A DNA stretch of 13,543 bases from an uncultured Flavobacteriaceae bacterium (GTDB taxonomy: Bacteria > Bacteroidota > Bacteroidia > Flavobacteriales > Flavobacteriaceae). The stretch is taken from contig CALGUD010000045.1 in assembly GCA_937901915.1 (NCBI GenBank), forward strand, positions 1 through 13,543, in the 5' to 3' direction. Below the pieces are notes generated by a model. That model did no database searches. It saw only the letters and a list, made by a program, of their open reading frames with translations, and had not been told where the DNA came from. Positions 6,401-13,543 of this stretch are shown here, piece after piece. The position numbers were made by a program, and so were the translations under genes. Every line of letters begins with the position of its first letter. Within the stretch, counting starts at the first letter, position 1.

Positions 6401-6598
6401 AGTTTTATAGATAATCAAAACATATTCGACAGGTTAAGAATATATGCAACGGTACAAAACCTCCACACTTTTACAAATTATTCCGGCTTAGATCCTGAGG
6501 TTGGAGCGTTTAGCCAAAATGCGTTAATGATGGGTATAGACAATGGCCGTTATCCGGTTTCCAGAACAATAATGCTAGGTTTTAATTTAGATTTTTAA
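3404..6598 (+). CDS. SusC/RagA-family TonB-dependent transporter
   Basis: An outer-membrane transporter that imports oligosaccharides or similar nutrients with energy from TonB-ExbBD, as a complex with the SusD-like protein encoded next. The signal peptide is residues 1-20 (cut AHA|Q). Residues 25-95 are the carboxypeptidase-regulatory-like domain (VTGNVTDSKDVPLPGVSVLIKGTN in part, DFDGNYSI, SYIGM). The Ton box region is DEVVVIGYG (103-111). The plug covers about 115-255, with the typical ALQGKVSGI, IRIRG, PLYVVDGVPI, IESIEVLKDASAAAIYGSRA (part of the run) and GVILITTK. The rest is a beta-barrel ending in the aromatic GFNLDF. At 1064 aa it is full length. The ATG at 3404 has an A-rich leader and no Shine-Dalgarno site. 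It is the first gene of the operon, 11 bp before the SusD gene. The substrate cannot be read from the sequence. Confidence 0.96.
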   Translation: MIKFKCSLILVLCILFCAHAQSQNAVTGNVTDSKDVPLPGVSVLIKGTNKGETTDFDGNYSIQGLQNGDILVFSYIGMTTSEITYTNQSIINVKLEESFTDLDEVVVIGYGTMQRSDLTGAVSSLDAEAIEDQPFYSIDQALQGKVSGITVTQNSGAPGGGVSIRIRGITSLTGSNEPLYVVDGVPIEGGDNNESFNFSTLGGGNGQTRVSAMSTINPNDIESIEVLKDASAAAIYGSRASNGVILITTKSGKAGKSRISFESYTGFQHITKYLDIMDLPQYARYYADISPQLNREVPFELQDPSILDEGTNWQEEIFRTAPIQRHQLSFSGGDEKTKFYTSLSYFDQVGTVINSDFMRYSLRLNLDHRLSDNFKIGNNITLSSTEEHITLNDDEAGVISTAVRQSPNIPVRYSDGNWGGPTDNAGIAGGVNPVALSEIRNNTLKRYKINGNLFGELTFLNDFAFRSEIGYDFNVAKTGVFLPTYTIGEGDAASTVSESTSIKQSSDSFYWIFKNYLTYNKDIGKHSMNVMVGQEAQQSKWFNLTGQRRAFLTNDVTALNVGDPDKANASNGEGTWSLSSYFGRLNYSFDSKYLLTATLRADASSNFGPNNRWGYFPSFSAGWVISNEAFMEDIEDVISLAKIRIGYGEVGNQNIPGYSFGAALRTTISRWGTGFSQQNIANPDVKWETSKSTNLGVELGFLSDRIRLEVDLYKKISSDFLFQEPLPNYLGAMSNADYLGLAPPYVNLGEMENKGIDITLNTRNIMKENFSWTTTAVVSAYKNKLKKVGTDNFNGIPQIIEFNNTITISPLGEPVGQFYGYEMDGIFTSMEDLNNSPIPVESDGTPVPINEDTGIWLGDIKWKDQLTVDTNGDNIPDARDGVINEDDKTTIGNPHPDFTFSLSNNIRYKDFDLSISLLGSYGNDIYNWTRRLTEGMREPLGNQSVRVLDRYIEGVNENTNIPRFVNGDPNDNSRVSSRFVEDGSYLRIQNITLGYTFPASFIDNQNIFDRLRIYATVQNLHTFTNYSGLDPEVGAFSQNALMMGIDNGRYPVSRTIMLGFNLDF

Positions 6599-6609
6599 AA
6601 AAATAGATT

Positions 6610-8139
6610 ATGAAAACAATAAAATATTTAACATTAATGATGAGTGTTTTCGCTTTGATTTCATGTAGTGAAGATTTTCTCGATAACCCGCCTGAAGATC
6701 AACTGACTGTTGATAATTTCTTCAATACAGACGAACAGATTTTTAGCTCGGGGAGTGCTTTATACGGGTTTCCGTGGTTTTACTTTGCAGGTGAAAAAGC
6801 GATGATTTCAATTGGCGATTTATATGCCGGGAATGCTGTAGGTAGTTATTCCGATTTGCAACAATTTGAACAATTGTCAGTTACATCCGGTAATCAATTC
6901 CTTGCCGAAGGCTGGAATTCTTTATATAATGTAGTAGCAGCTTCAAATAGTTTGCTGTTCAATCTTGAAACAAAGGTTGCATCAGATATTTCTACCGATA
7001 TGGTTAACAATGTGAAAGGGGAGGCTCATTTTATGAGAGCGGCTGCCTATTTTTACCTTGTAAGGGGTTGGGGCGATATTCCTATAATCCATTCAATAGA
7101 TCAGTATAACAGTAGTGCTGAGATTTATAAAAATCCTGTTTCTGATGTGTATCAATTTATTATTAATGATCTGGAGACAGCTTTTCAACTGCTCCCGGCG
7201 CAGTGGTCCAGTGCAGAAGGCAGGGTAGTAAAATCATCTGCCGATGCTTTATTGGCTAAAGTATATTTAACAATGGGCGATTATACCAATGCCAGGTTAT
7301 ATGCAGAAAAGGTAATTGACGATGGAACTTTTGGCCTTTTAGATAATTACGGAGATTTATTCCGACCTCAAAACAATAATAACCAGGAATCCATTTTTGC
7401 AATTCAATGGATAGGTTGTTCAGAATGGGGCTATGGCAGCACTATCCAGGCTTATGTGGCAGCTAATTCCAAACTTACCGGTTTTAATGATGGTTGGGGA
7501 ACATTTCAGCCAAGTATTGATTTAATAAATTCTTATGAAGAAGATGATCTGAGGAAGCATGAAACCATTATGGAACCAGGCGATTTTTACCCTGAACTTG
7601 TAACATCTGAAGGGGGATATACCGTTCCCGATGATGGTTTAACCAGCACAATAGCAGGCTTCAGAAAACATGTGGTTGGCCCTCCGGGTGATACGCCGGT
7701 AGAAACCTGTGAAATGAGAACAGGGCTCAACACATATGTATTAAGATTTGCAGATATATTGTTAATTCATGCAGAATCAATTTTAGCCAACCAGGCTTCA
7801 ACTACAGCCAATGCGGCTTTAAATTCTTTTAATGCAGTTCGGGAGCGGGCAGGGTTAGATGCCCTGACCGAAATCACTTTAGACGACATTCTTCATGAAA
7901 GAAAAATTGAATTTGCTGTTGAGGGGGATTATTGGTATGACCTGGCCAGGATAGACAGGGAAAAAGCAAAAAACATTATAGCAAATCAGGAAAGAGGTAC
8001 ATATGCCAATAGAGATATTGACGAACTGAATTCATTTATGGTAACTCCTTCAGATGCAGATTTTTTACTGCCAATACCCGGTTCGGAAATAGATTCTAAT
8101 CCTAATCTTGCGGATGATCCGGTTCCTTTTGAATTTTAA
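6610..8139 (+). CDS. SusD/RagB-family nutrient-binding lipoprotein
   Basis: This surface lipoprotein closes over the SusC barrel like a lid and delivers glycan to it. The signal peptide ends ALISC, with Cys19 lipidated; the next residues, SEDFLD, are acidic, as expected for export to the cell surface. The early motif FLDNPPEDQLTVDNFF is typical of SusD. TPR-type helices include GEAHFMRAAAYFYLVRGWGD and ADALLAKVYLTMGDYTNAR. Near the C-terminus are the family signatures VLRFADILLIHAES, AVRERAGLDAL, ERKIEFAVEGDYWYDLARI and LPIPGSEI. Length 509 aa is normal. It sits 11 bp after the SusC gene and 18 bp before the glycan-binding protein gene, so all three are one operon. Confidence 0.96.
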   Translation: MKTIKYLTLMMSVFALISCSEDFLDNPPEDQLTVDNFFNTDEQIFSSGSALYGFPWFYFAGEKAMISIGDLYAGNAVGSYSDLQQFEQLSVTSGNQFLAEGWNSLYNVVAASNSLLFNLETKVASDISTDMVNNVKGEAHFMRAAAYFYLVRGWGDIPIIHSIDQYNSSAEIYKNPVSDVYQFIINDLETAFQLLPAQWSSAEGRVVKSSADALLAKVYLTMGDYTNARLYAEKVIDDGTFGLLDNYGDLFRPQNNNNQESIFAIQWIGCSEWGYGSTIQAYVAANSKLTGFNDGWGTFQPSIDLINSYEEDDLRKHETIMEPGDFYPELVTSEGGYTVPDDGLTSTIAGFRKHVVGPPGDTPVETCEMRTGLNTYVLRFADILLIHAESILANQASTTANAALNSFNAVRERAGLDALTEITLDDILHERKIEFAVEGDYWYDLARIDREKAKNIIANQERGTYANRDIDELNSFMVTPSDADFLLPIPGSEIDSNPNLADDPVPFEF

Positions 8140-8157
8140 AAAATTAAACTAATCGTT

Positions 8158-10224
8158 ATGAATAAAATAAAATTTATCACATATACAGTTGTAATCCTTA
8201 TTGGGCTGTGTTTGCTCGCTTCATGTGAAAAGGATGACGACATAGGTTCATCAAATGCGAAGGTGAATGTTATGTACACAGATAATGATACGATAAACGC
8301 AAATTCAGGTTATCCTCATACCACTGCTATTGCAAAAGGGACAGATATGGGTGACATTAAATCTATTGTCTTTGATAATAAAATAGATGTCATTTTTAAT
8401 CCAGCTTTAAACTCTGATGTTGCTGTGGTTTTTGAAGTTCCTTTTGACGAGTTAAAAGGAAGTAAGTTTGGGGTTCAGGAAGTTACTTTTACAAAAAATA
8501 GTGGCGCTGTTTTTACAACAGAATTTAATATTTTACAACCACCACCTGCTATAAAAAGCAGCAATCCATTTGACCCTGAGAGGCCGGCAATAGGTACTCC
8601 GGTTACAGTAACCGGAACTTGGTTTTATGATGTCGAATCTGTTACATTTGGAGGACAGGAAGTAGAATTTGAAGTATTATCCCCCACAGAACTATCATTT
8701 ATTGTCCCTGAAGACGCAAGTGGAGGAGCAGATGTAATTATTGAATCACAGGTAGGGCCCTCTGAACCAAAATTTATGGATATATATTTAGGTTTTGATG
8801 TCCTTTTGATTACAGATTTTGATGGGAATGGCCTTCGCCCGGATAATAATTGGGTTGCCTACGGAGATTATGCAACATTTGAATATAAAAGCACGGATGG
8901 AATTAATGGTATGTATGCAGAACTAGTTTGGAATGGTACCGCCGCAAATAATTATAACGGAGCACAGTCAGATGCAGGGGCAGATCTTATAGAGTTTACT
9001 GATCCGGAGCAGGTACATTATGCAGTTGATATAAATTGTAACGGAGCCGTAGGTACTGTTGTAGATTTTCTTGTAGTAGACAGTGATGGTGGTAACTGGG
9101 CTTACAGACATACCTTTACTACCGATGATGTAGAACAGGGATGGATAACCATTTCTGCTCCCTTGTCGGCCTTTGGGGCTAATTATGATCCTACCAACCA
9201 GGGCAGCGGTGACGTAGATCCTTCAAAAATTAACCAGGTTAAAGTTAGTATTTCACAAGCTTCCGGTGTAATCCCATCCATAGTTCAATATGATAATGTC
9301 AGGTTTCATATATACGAAGGCGCAACTGTAGACCCCGAACCGGAGCCGGAACCAGAGCCTGCAACAGGAAATTTAGTTGCAAATGGCGGATTTGAGGAAG
9401 GCGATGGCGATGATTTTACCAACTGGACAAAACAAAATGGTGGAGACAGGATGACAGCCGAAACTACTGATGTGCATGGAGGTTCAAGAGCTTTGGCAGT
9501 ATCTAATCCTGGTGCGGGAGAACCATGGCATACTCAACTTACAAGTAGTAATATGACAACCGAAATAGGAGTTACATATACGGCCTCCATGTGGATAAAA
9601 GGAGATGCAGGAACTGTTCGGTTTTCATCAACTTCGGCCACAGGTGCTCTTTATGGGCCGGACTTTACCGTAAGTTCCGAATGGCAATTATATACCTGGG
9701 AATTTGAAGCTAATGATACTGCAATTGGCATCGTATTGGATATGGGGGCATCTGCGGCCAATTATATAGTTGATGATGTTTCGGTGGCAGTAAATTTAGT
9801 TGCAAACGGTGGTTTTGAAGAAGGTGATGGTGATGACTTTTCCAACTGGACAAAACAGAATGGTGGAGACAGAATGACCGCCGAAACAACAGATGTATAT
9901 GAAGGATCCAGAGCGTTGGCAGTGTCTAATCCTGATCCAGGAACTGAATATGCAACTCAACTCATTAGTGATGCGATGGCTACTGAATTGGGTGTTGCAT
10001 ATACTGTTTCTATGTGGATAAAAGGGGATACAAACGGAGGATTAGTTCGTTTCTCGACCGGTGAAGGTACTGCACAGTACGGTCCTAAATTTACAGTTAC
10101 TACAGAATGGCAGAGAGTTACATGGACATTTACAGCAACAAGTGAAAGTACCGGATTAGCTTTAGATCTGGGGGAATCTGCAGGTAACTACGTTGTAGAT
10201 GAGGTGAAAGTAGTTGCATATTAG
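8158..10224 (+). CDS. Surface glycan-binding lipoprotein, IPT/TIG-like plus tandem CBM4/9-like
   Basis: It occupies the SusE/SGBP position of the operon and probably captures polysaccharide at the cell surface for the SusCD complex. The lipoprotein signal ends LLASC (Cys23), followed by the acidic surface-export sequence EKDDD. About residues 30-127 form an Ig-like domain and 128-210 an IPT/TIG-like domain (GTPVTVTGTWFYDVESVTFG, SPTELSFIVPEDASGGADV). Residues 211-388 form a beta-sandwich beginning LLITDFDGNG, comparable in position to the binding domain of SGBP-B proteins. A DPEPEPEPEP linker (392-401) leads to two CBM4/9-like modules, 405-545 and 546-688, each starting NLVANGGFEEGDGDDF. CBM4/9 modules bind beta-glucans, xylans and related glycans, so the exact ligand stays open. 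No catalytic domain is visible. It is the last gene of the operon before the terminator at 10368. Confidence 0.85.
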   Translation: MNKIKFITYTVVILIGLCLLASCEKDDDIGSSNAKVNVMYTDNDTINANSGYPHTTAIAKGTDMGDIKSIVFDNKIDVIFNPALNSDVAVVFEVPFDELKGSKFGVQEVTFTKNSGAVFTTEFNILQPPPAIKSSNPFDPERPAIGTPVTVTGTWFYDVESVTFGGQEVEFEVLSPTELSFIVPEDASGGADVIIESQVGPSEPKFMDIYLGFDVLLITDFDGNGLRPDNNWVAYGDYATFEYKSTDGINGMYAELVWNGTAANNYNGAQSDAGADLIEFTDPEQVHYAVDINCNGAVGTVVDFLVVDSDGGNWAYRHTFTTDDVEQGWITISAPLSAFGANYDPTNQGSGDVDPSKINQVKVSISQASGVIPSIVQYDNVRFHIYEGATVDPEPEPEPEPATGNLVANGGFEEGDGDDFTNWTKQNGGDRMTAETTDVHGGSRALAVSNPGAGEPWHTQLTSSNMTTEIGVTYTASMWIKGDAGTVRFSSTSATGALYGPDFTVSSEWQLYTWEFEANDTAIGIVLDMGASAANYIVDDVSVAVNLVANGGFEEGDGDDFSNWTKQNGGDRMTAETTDVYEGSRALAVSNPDPGTEYATQLISDAMATELGVAYTVSMWIKGDTNGGLVRFSTGEGTAQYGPKFTVTTEWQRVTWTFTATSESTGLALDLGESAGNYVVDEVKVVAY
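9370..10221 (+). repeat. Tandem in-gene duplication of a CBM module
   Basis: Two head-to-tail coding units, 9370-9792 (141 codons) and 9793-10221 (143 codons), encode the paired CBM4/9-like domains. In the first 48 codons only 4 amino acids differ, while 17 other codons differ silently. Past that segment protein identity falls to roughly half. The duplication is therefore not recent, and the first third is held constant by selection. Confidence 0.85.
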
Positions 10225-10279
10225 AATAGAGTTAAAATGTATTAAAAAATCAAAAATAAATACTGTATGAAAGTTCAAA

Positions 10280-10320
10280 ACCCCGGTTTATTCGTCACAA
10301 GTGGGGTGTTTTAAACGGGG
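10280..10320 (+). other. 3' UTR structure with two alternative pairings
   Basis: The ACCCC at 10280-10284 can pair with GGGGT (10303-10307), which is followed by GTTTT like a weak terminator. Alternatively, CCCCGGTTT (10281-10289) can pair, with one bulged G, with AAACGGGG (10313-10320). It lies between the last operon gene and the strong terminator. It may trim or stabilise the mRNA end, or mean nothing. Confidence 0.3.
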
Positions 10321-10367
10321 AAATTCCTGAATTGAAAAGACATCGGTATTTCGCAATTTTAAGTTTG

Positions 10368-10398
10368 AACCTGTGAGGGAAACTTCACAGGTTTTTTT
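10368..10398 (+). terminator. Terminator of the PUL operon
   Basis: The perfect 9-bp stem AACCTGTGA (10368-10376) with TCACAGGTT (10385-10393) encloses an 8-nt loop and runs into seven T (10392-10398). It is a strong plus-strand terminator 144 nt after the SGBP stop codon. The convergent HTCS gene has its stop at 10401-10403, directly next to the T run, so the same hairpin can lie at the 3' end of that mRNA, although its minus-side T tract is poor. Confidence 0.88.
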
Positions 10399-10400
10399 AT

Positions 10401-13400
10401 TTATACATTCTTATCAGTTCTGTTTAATTCTGTTGGAAGAATCCCAAAATGAGATTTGAAACACTTACTAAAGTATGAAGGAGAAGAAAAACCAACATTA
10501 TAACTTACTTCACTGATTGAGCTGTTTCCGGCCTCTATTATTTGTTTAGCCTTTTCCAGGCGAATTTTTCTCAAAAATTCATTGGCTGTTTCCCCGGTTA
10601 ATGCTTTAATTTTTCTGTAAAGCTGGCTACGGCTTAAAAACAATTCATCTGCCAGGTTTTCAACATTCAAATCGGCATTACCAATATTATCATGAATATA
10701 TCTTAAAACCTTAAGAATAAATTCTTTATCTAAAGATGTAGTATTCTCTGATAAATGAGTGTTACTAATATCATTAAAATATTTATTAAAGAGTATTTGC
10801 CTGCTGTTTATAAGTTGGTTTAATTGGGATCGTAACACCTTCATGTCAAAAGGTTTATGTAAATAAACATCTGCACCCGAATCTATACCTCTAACCCAGT
10901 CGTCATTCATAGCCTTGGCAGTGAGCATCAATAAAGGAATATGGCTTGTTTTTAAATCCTGCTTAATAAGTGTGCAAAATTCATAACCATTCATTTCAGG
11001 CATTATAATATCGGTCATAATAATATCGGGAATTCTCTTGTGGGCCCATTCAAGGCCTTCTTTCCCATTGGATGCTTCTATGATTGTGTACTCATTTTCC
11101 AATTCATTTTTTAAATAGGTTCTTAACTCAATGTTATCCTCAACTATAAGAAGTGTTTTCCTGTTTTTTATAAATACCGGTACTGAAACTTTGTTTTCAG
11201 CCGGTAGTTTTATTAAATTGCTTTTTCTGCTCTGGCTAGAAATGTCATTCATTGACAAAAACAATTCCGAAGTTTTAAAATGCTCATTACCCATTGGGAG
11301 AAAAACCCTGAATTTGGTGCCCGTACCTTCTTTACTTTCCACAGTGATGTTGCCTTTATGCAAATCAATAAAGCTTTTAACTACTTCCAGACCAATACCA
11401 GTGCCTCCATAGTATTGCTTGTCCATTTCCTTAGCCTGGTAAAAACGTTCGAAAATCTTTTCTGTTTCTTCTTTTTTTATGCCTATCCCGGTGTCTTCAA
11501 TAGCAATTTCAACTCCGGGGAAAGATTCTTTTTTATCCATCAAAGGAAAAAATACAGGGCTATTGGTCCTGCGTATATTTACAGTTACAACACCATTTTC
11601 CGGAGTAACTTTAAAAGCATTAGATAAGATATTAAAAATAATCTTTTCCAACATGCTTAAGTCACCCCATATTCTCAAAGAAATATCATCATACTCTATG
11701 GAAAGCATAATGTTCTTTTGTAAAGCTTCTTCCTCAAAATGTCCGGCAACTTCTTCTACAAGTTTAACAATAGCAATTTCAGAGGCATTAACAGATATTT
11801 TATTAAATTGAAGCCTTCTGAAATCCATAAGTTCGTCGATTAACCGGGTGAGCCTGTTTGTGTTTTTATGAATTACTCTAAGTTTTTCTTTTACACTATC
11901 CGGGAGAGAAAGTTTTTTATTAAGAATAATATCTTCCAACGGATTTAAAATAAGTGTCAGTGGAGTTCTGAACTCATGTGAAATATTAGTAAAAAATTGT
12001 ATTTTCTTTTCATTTAACGCTTCTTCCTGTATACGTTTATCCCTTTCGTATTTAATTAATCGCTTTTCTTTCAACCGGTAATTAATAAAGAGGAATATTA
12101 AAAAAGAGAATAGAATACTCATAAAAACATAGAGAAGGATAGCACTTCTTGAAAGCCACCAGGGAGGAAGGATTTCTATATTCAGTGTTGTTGGTGTTTC
12201 ATTCCATAAACCATCATTATTAGAGGCTTTAACTTTAAAAACATAATCTCCGGGAGGAAGGTTGGTGTAAGTTGCACTTCTGTTGGTGCCTATATAGTTC
12301 CAGGAGCTTTCAAACCCCTCCAGGTAGTAAGCATATTGATTTTTCTCTGCACGGGTATGATTTATACATACAAAATCAATAGTAAATACCGATTGTTCAT
12401 GTGTAAGAGTAACATTTTTGGTTTCTGATATAACTTTTTCAAGAGGCGAACCTTTGGCTTTCGGCTCTACAGATTCATTAAATAATTTAAAATCTGACAA
12501 GTATACTTTTGGTTTATTCTGGTTAACCAATATATCTTCAGGACTAAAGTAATTTATACCTTCATAATTTCCAAAGTATAATGTGCCATTTTTATCTTTA
12601 TAAACGGCACCATAATTAAAATCGTTAGACAATAACCCATCATTTACAGTGAAATTTGTAAAAACCCCTGTCTCTGAATTAAATTCGGTAAGGCCTTCAT
12701 TACCACCAATCCAGAGCCTGTTATGGTTAGATTCAATAATGGTTGATACTGTTTCTTTGTCCAATCCGTTTGCCTTATTATACCATAAAAAGGTCTCGGT
12801 ATTGCGAGTGTATTTACATAGTCCGTTGCCATCGGTTCCTATCCATAAATTCTTTTGACTGTCTTCATAGATGCTTAAAAAAAGGGGAGAATCTCTTGTG
12901 TCTTCATTTCCATACATTTGTTTTGTCATGGATTTAACTTCCAAGTTATTGTCTTGGCGGCTAATTTTATAAACACCTAAATTGCTACATATCCAGATAT
13001 CATTATGGCTGTCAATAAACACTTGCCTGATATCGCTGTAATTAATGTTGTTTGAATGAAATGGTTCAGAATTATAGTGCGTAAATTTTTTAATATTCGG
13101 ATTAAAAGAATGTAATCCACTGGAAAAACTACCTATCCATATCATTCCTTCAGGATCTTCTGCAAAACTTAATATCCTGTTAGAGATAAGGTTGTTGGTA
13201 TTTTCAACATTATAATTTATAAAAGAAGTACTATTTTTTTCTAAATAATAAATTCCTGATCCCCATGTACCAACCCATACATTTTCCTTGCTATCAATAA
13301 ATATGGTTTGAACATCTATATTATCAAGTCCTGTAGCAATAGGGTTATCCGGGTTTATTAAGTGTATAAAGGTTTTATGCTTCGGATCGTAAACATCTAC

Positions 13401-13543
13401 ACCGCCACCATCCATACTGATCCATAAACGACCCTTAGTATCTTTTTGTATACCTGTAACGGTACCTGACTGTAAGGAATTTGGCATGTTTGGTACACTT
13501 TCAATATCCGGAAACTTATCATAGTACTCATCATACACGCCAA
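10401..13543 (-). CDS. Hybrid two-component system regulator (HTCS), N-terminus outside window
   Basis: A single-chain sensor and regulator of polysaccharide use. The frame stays open to the window edge (GGC before the GTG at 13538), so the 5' part is missing. Numbering from that GTG: 1-335 are propeller blades of the periplasmic sensor (Reg_prop motifs such as RLWISMDGGGVDVY, VWVGTWGSGIYYL, IWIGSFSSGLHSF, LWIGTDGNGL). The Y_Y_Y domain is 385-456 (YAYYLEGFESSWNYI, NLPPGDYVF). A membrane helix spans about 466-487. The histidine kinase has phospho-acceptor His521 (NISHEFRTPL), N-box Asn640 and ATP-binding loops DTGIGI (682-687) and GGTGIGL (711-717). The receiver has Asp843, Thr873 and Lys895. 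The AraC domain (about 938-1040) has two helix-turn-helix units. All key residues are present. It probably activates the convergent SusC operon. Confidence 0.95.
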   Translation of the reverse strand, partial: GVYDEYYDKFPDIESVPNMPNSLQSGTVTGIQKDTKGRLWISMDGGGVDVYDPKHKTFIHLINPDNPIATGLDNIDVQTIFIDSKENVWVGTWGSGIYYLEKNSTSFINYNVENTNNLISNRILSFAEDPEGMIWIGSFSSGLHSFNPNIKKFTHYNSEPFHSNNINYSDIRQVFIDSHNDIWICSNLGVYKISRQDNNLEVKSMTKQMYGNEDTRDSPLFLSIYEDSQKNLWIGTDGNGLCKYTRNTETFLWYNKANGLDKETVSTIIESNHNRLWIGGNEGLTEFNSETGVFTNFTVNDGLLSNDFNYGAVYKDKNGTLYFGNYEGINYFSPEDILVNQNKPKVYLSDFKLFNESVEPKAKGSPLEKVISETKNVTLTHEQSVFTIDFVCINHTRAEKNQYAYYLEGFESSWNYIGTNRSATYTNLPPGDYVFKVKASNNDGLWNETPTTLNIEILPPWWLSRSAILLYVFMSILFSFLIFLFINYRLKEKRLIKYERDKRIQEEALNEKKIQFFTNISHEFRTPLTLILNPLEDIILNKKLSLPDSVKEKLRVIHKNTNRLTRLIDELMDFRRLQFNKISVNASEIAIVKLVEEVAGHFEEEALQKNIMLSIEYDDISLRIWGDLSMLEKIIFNILSNAFKVTPENGVVTVNIRRTNSPVFFPLMDKKESFPGVEIAIEDTGIGIKKEETEKIFERFYQAKEMDKQYYGGTGIGLEVVKSFIDLHKGNITVESKEGTGTKFRVFLPMGNEHFKTSELFLSMNDISSQSRKSNLIKLPAENKVSVPVFIKNRKTLLIVEDNIELRTYLKNELENEYTIIEASNGKEGLEWAHKRIPDIIMTDIIMPEMNGYEFCTLIKQDLKTSHIPLLMLTAKAMNDDWVRGIDSGADVYLHKPFDMKVLRSQLNQLINSRQILFNKYFNDISNTHLSENTTSLDKEFILKVLRYIHDNIGNADLNVENLADELFLSRSQLYRKIKALTGETANEFLRKIRLEKAKQIIEAGNSSISEVSYNVGFSSPSYFSKCFKSHFGILPTELNRTDKNV

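Noticed and set aside
13536..13538. GTG at 13538 as the true start of the HTCS
   Set aside because: The frame is open to the window edge, and the protein would begin inside the sensor propeller, whereas family members have further blades and a signal or membrane segment upstream.

Overview
The window is AT-rich DNA from a member of the Bacteroidota, most likely a flavobacterium. The signs are a SusC/SusD pair, a one-protein hybrid two-component regulator (HTCS) with a C-terminal AraC domain, lipoproteins with acidic residues after the lipid cysteine, start codons preceded by A-rich leaders instead of Shine-Dalgarno sites, and promoters of the TTTG / TAnnTTTG type. No insertion sequence, CRISPR array or phage gene was seen.

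Layout. Positions 1-1099: a terminator-like hairpin for a gene left of the window, then three small minus-strand genes read in the order DUF1328 membrane protein (938-1099, only 53 aa), acidic putative lipoprotein (642-896) and secreted unknown protein (100-570). This looks like a small envelope or stress operon. Positions 1100-1515: no convincing gene, two perfect dyads and a -7 promoter element. Positions 1516-1754: a tandem pair of tRNA-Arg(CCT) units. The second (1683-1754) is intact. The first (1516-1645) has the same sequence, but its D-arm, anticodon loop and T-loop are interrupted or replaced by short segments, three of them hairpin palindromes. A lipoprotein gene (1767-2288) begins 12 nt after the intact tRNA. 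It converges on a TPR protein gene (2363-3073, minus), and the two share one hairpin terminator.

Positions 3260-10224 hold a polysaccharide-utilisation (PUL-type) operon: an operator and promoter, a SusC-like TonB-dependent transporter (3404-6598), a SusD-like lipoprotein (6610-8139) and a 688-aa surface glycan-binding lipoprotein with IPT/TIG-like and tandem CBM4/9-like domains (8158-10224). The convergent gene from 10401 to the right edge encodes most of an HTCS: sensor propeller blades, Y_Y_Y domain, membrane segment, histidine kinase, receiver and AraC domain. Its N-terminus lies outside the window.

Working model. The SGBP and SusD capture an oligosaccharide at the cell surface and SusC imports it with TonB energy. 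The HTCS senses a breakdown product in the periplasm and activates the operon. The promoter region contains two tandem 21-bp direct repeats (3260-3301), and the proximal one overlaps the -33 element of a TTTG-N17-TATATTTG promoter. This is the geometry expected of an AraC-family activator. No carbohydrate-active enzyme is encoded in the window, so the substrate cannot be named.

The two observations most worth following are the palindrome-interrupted tRNA copy and the 21-bp operator repeats.
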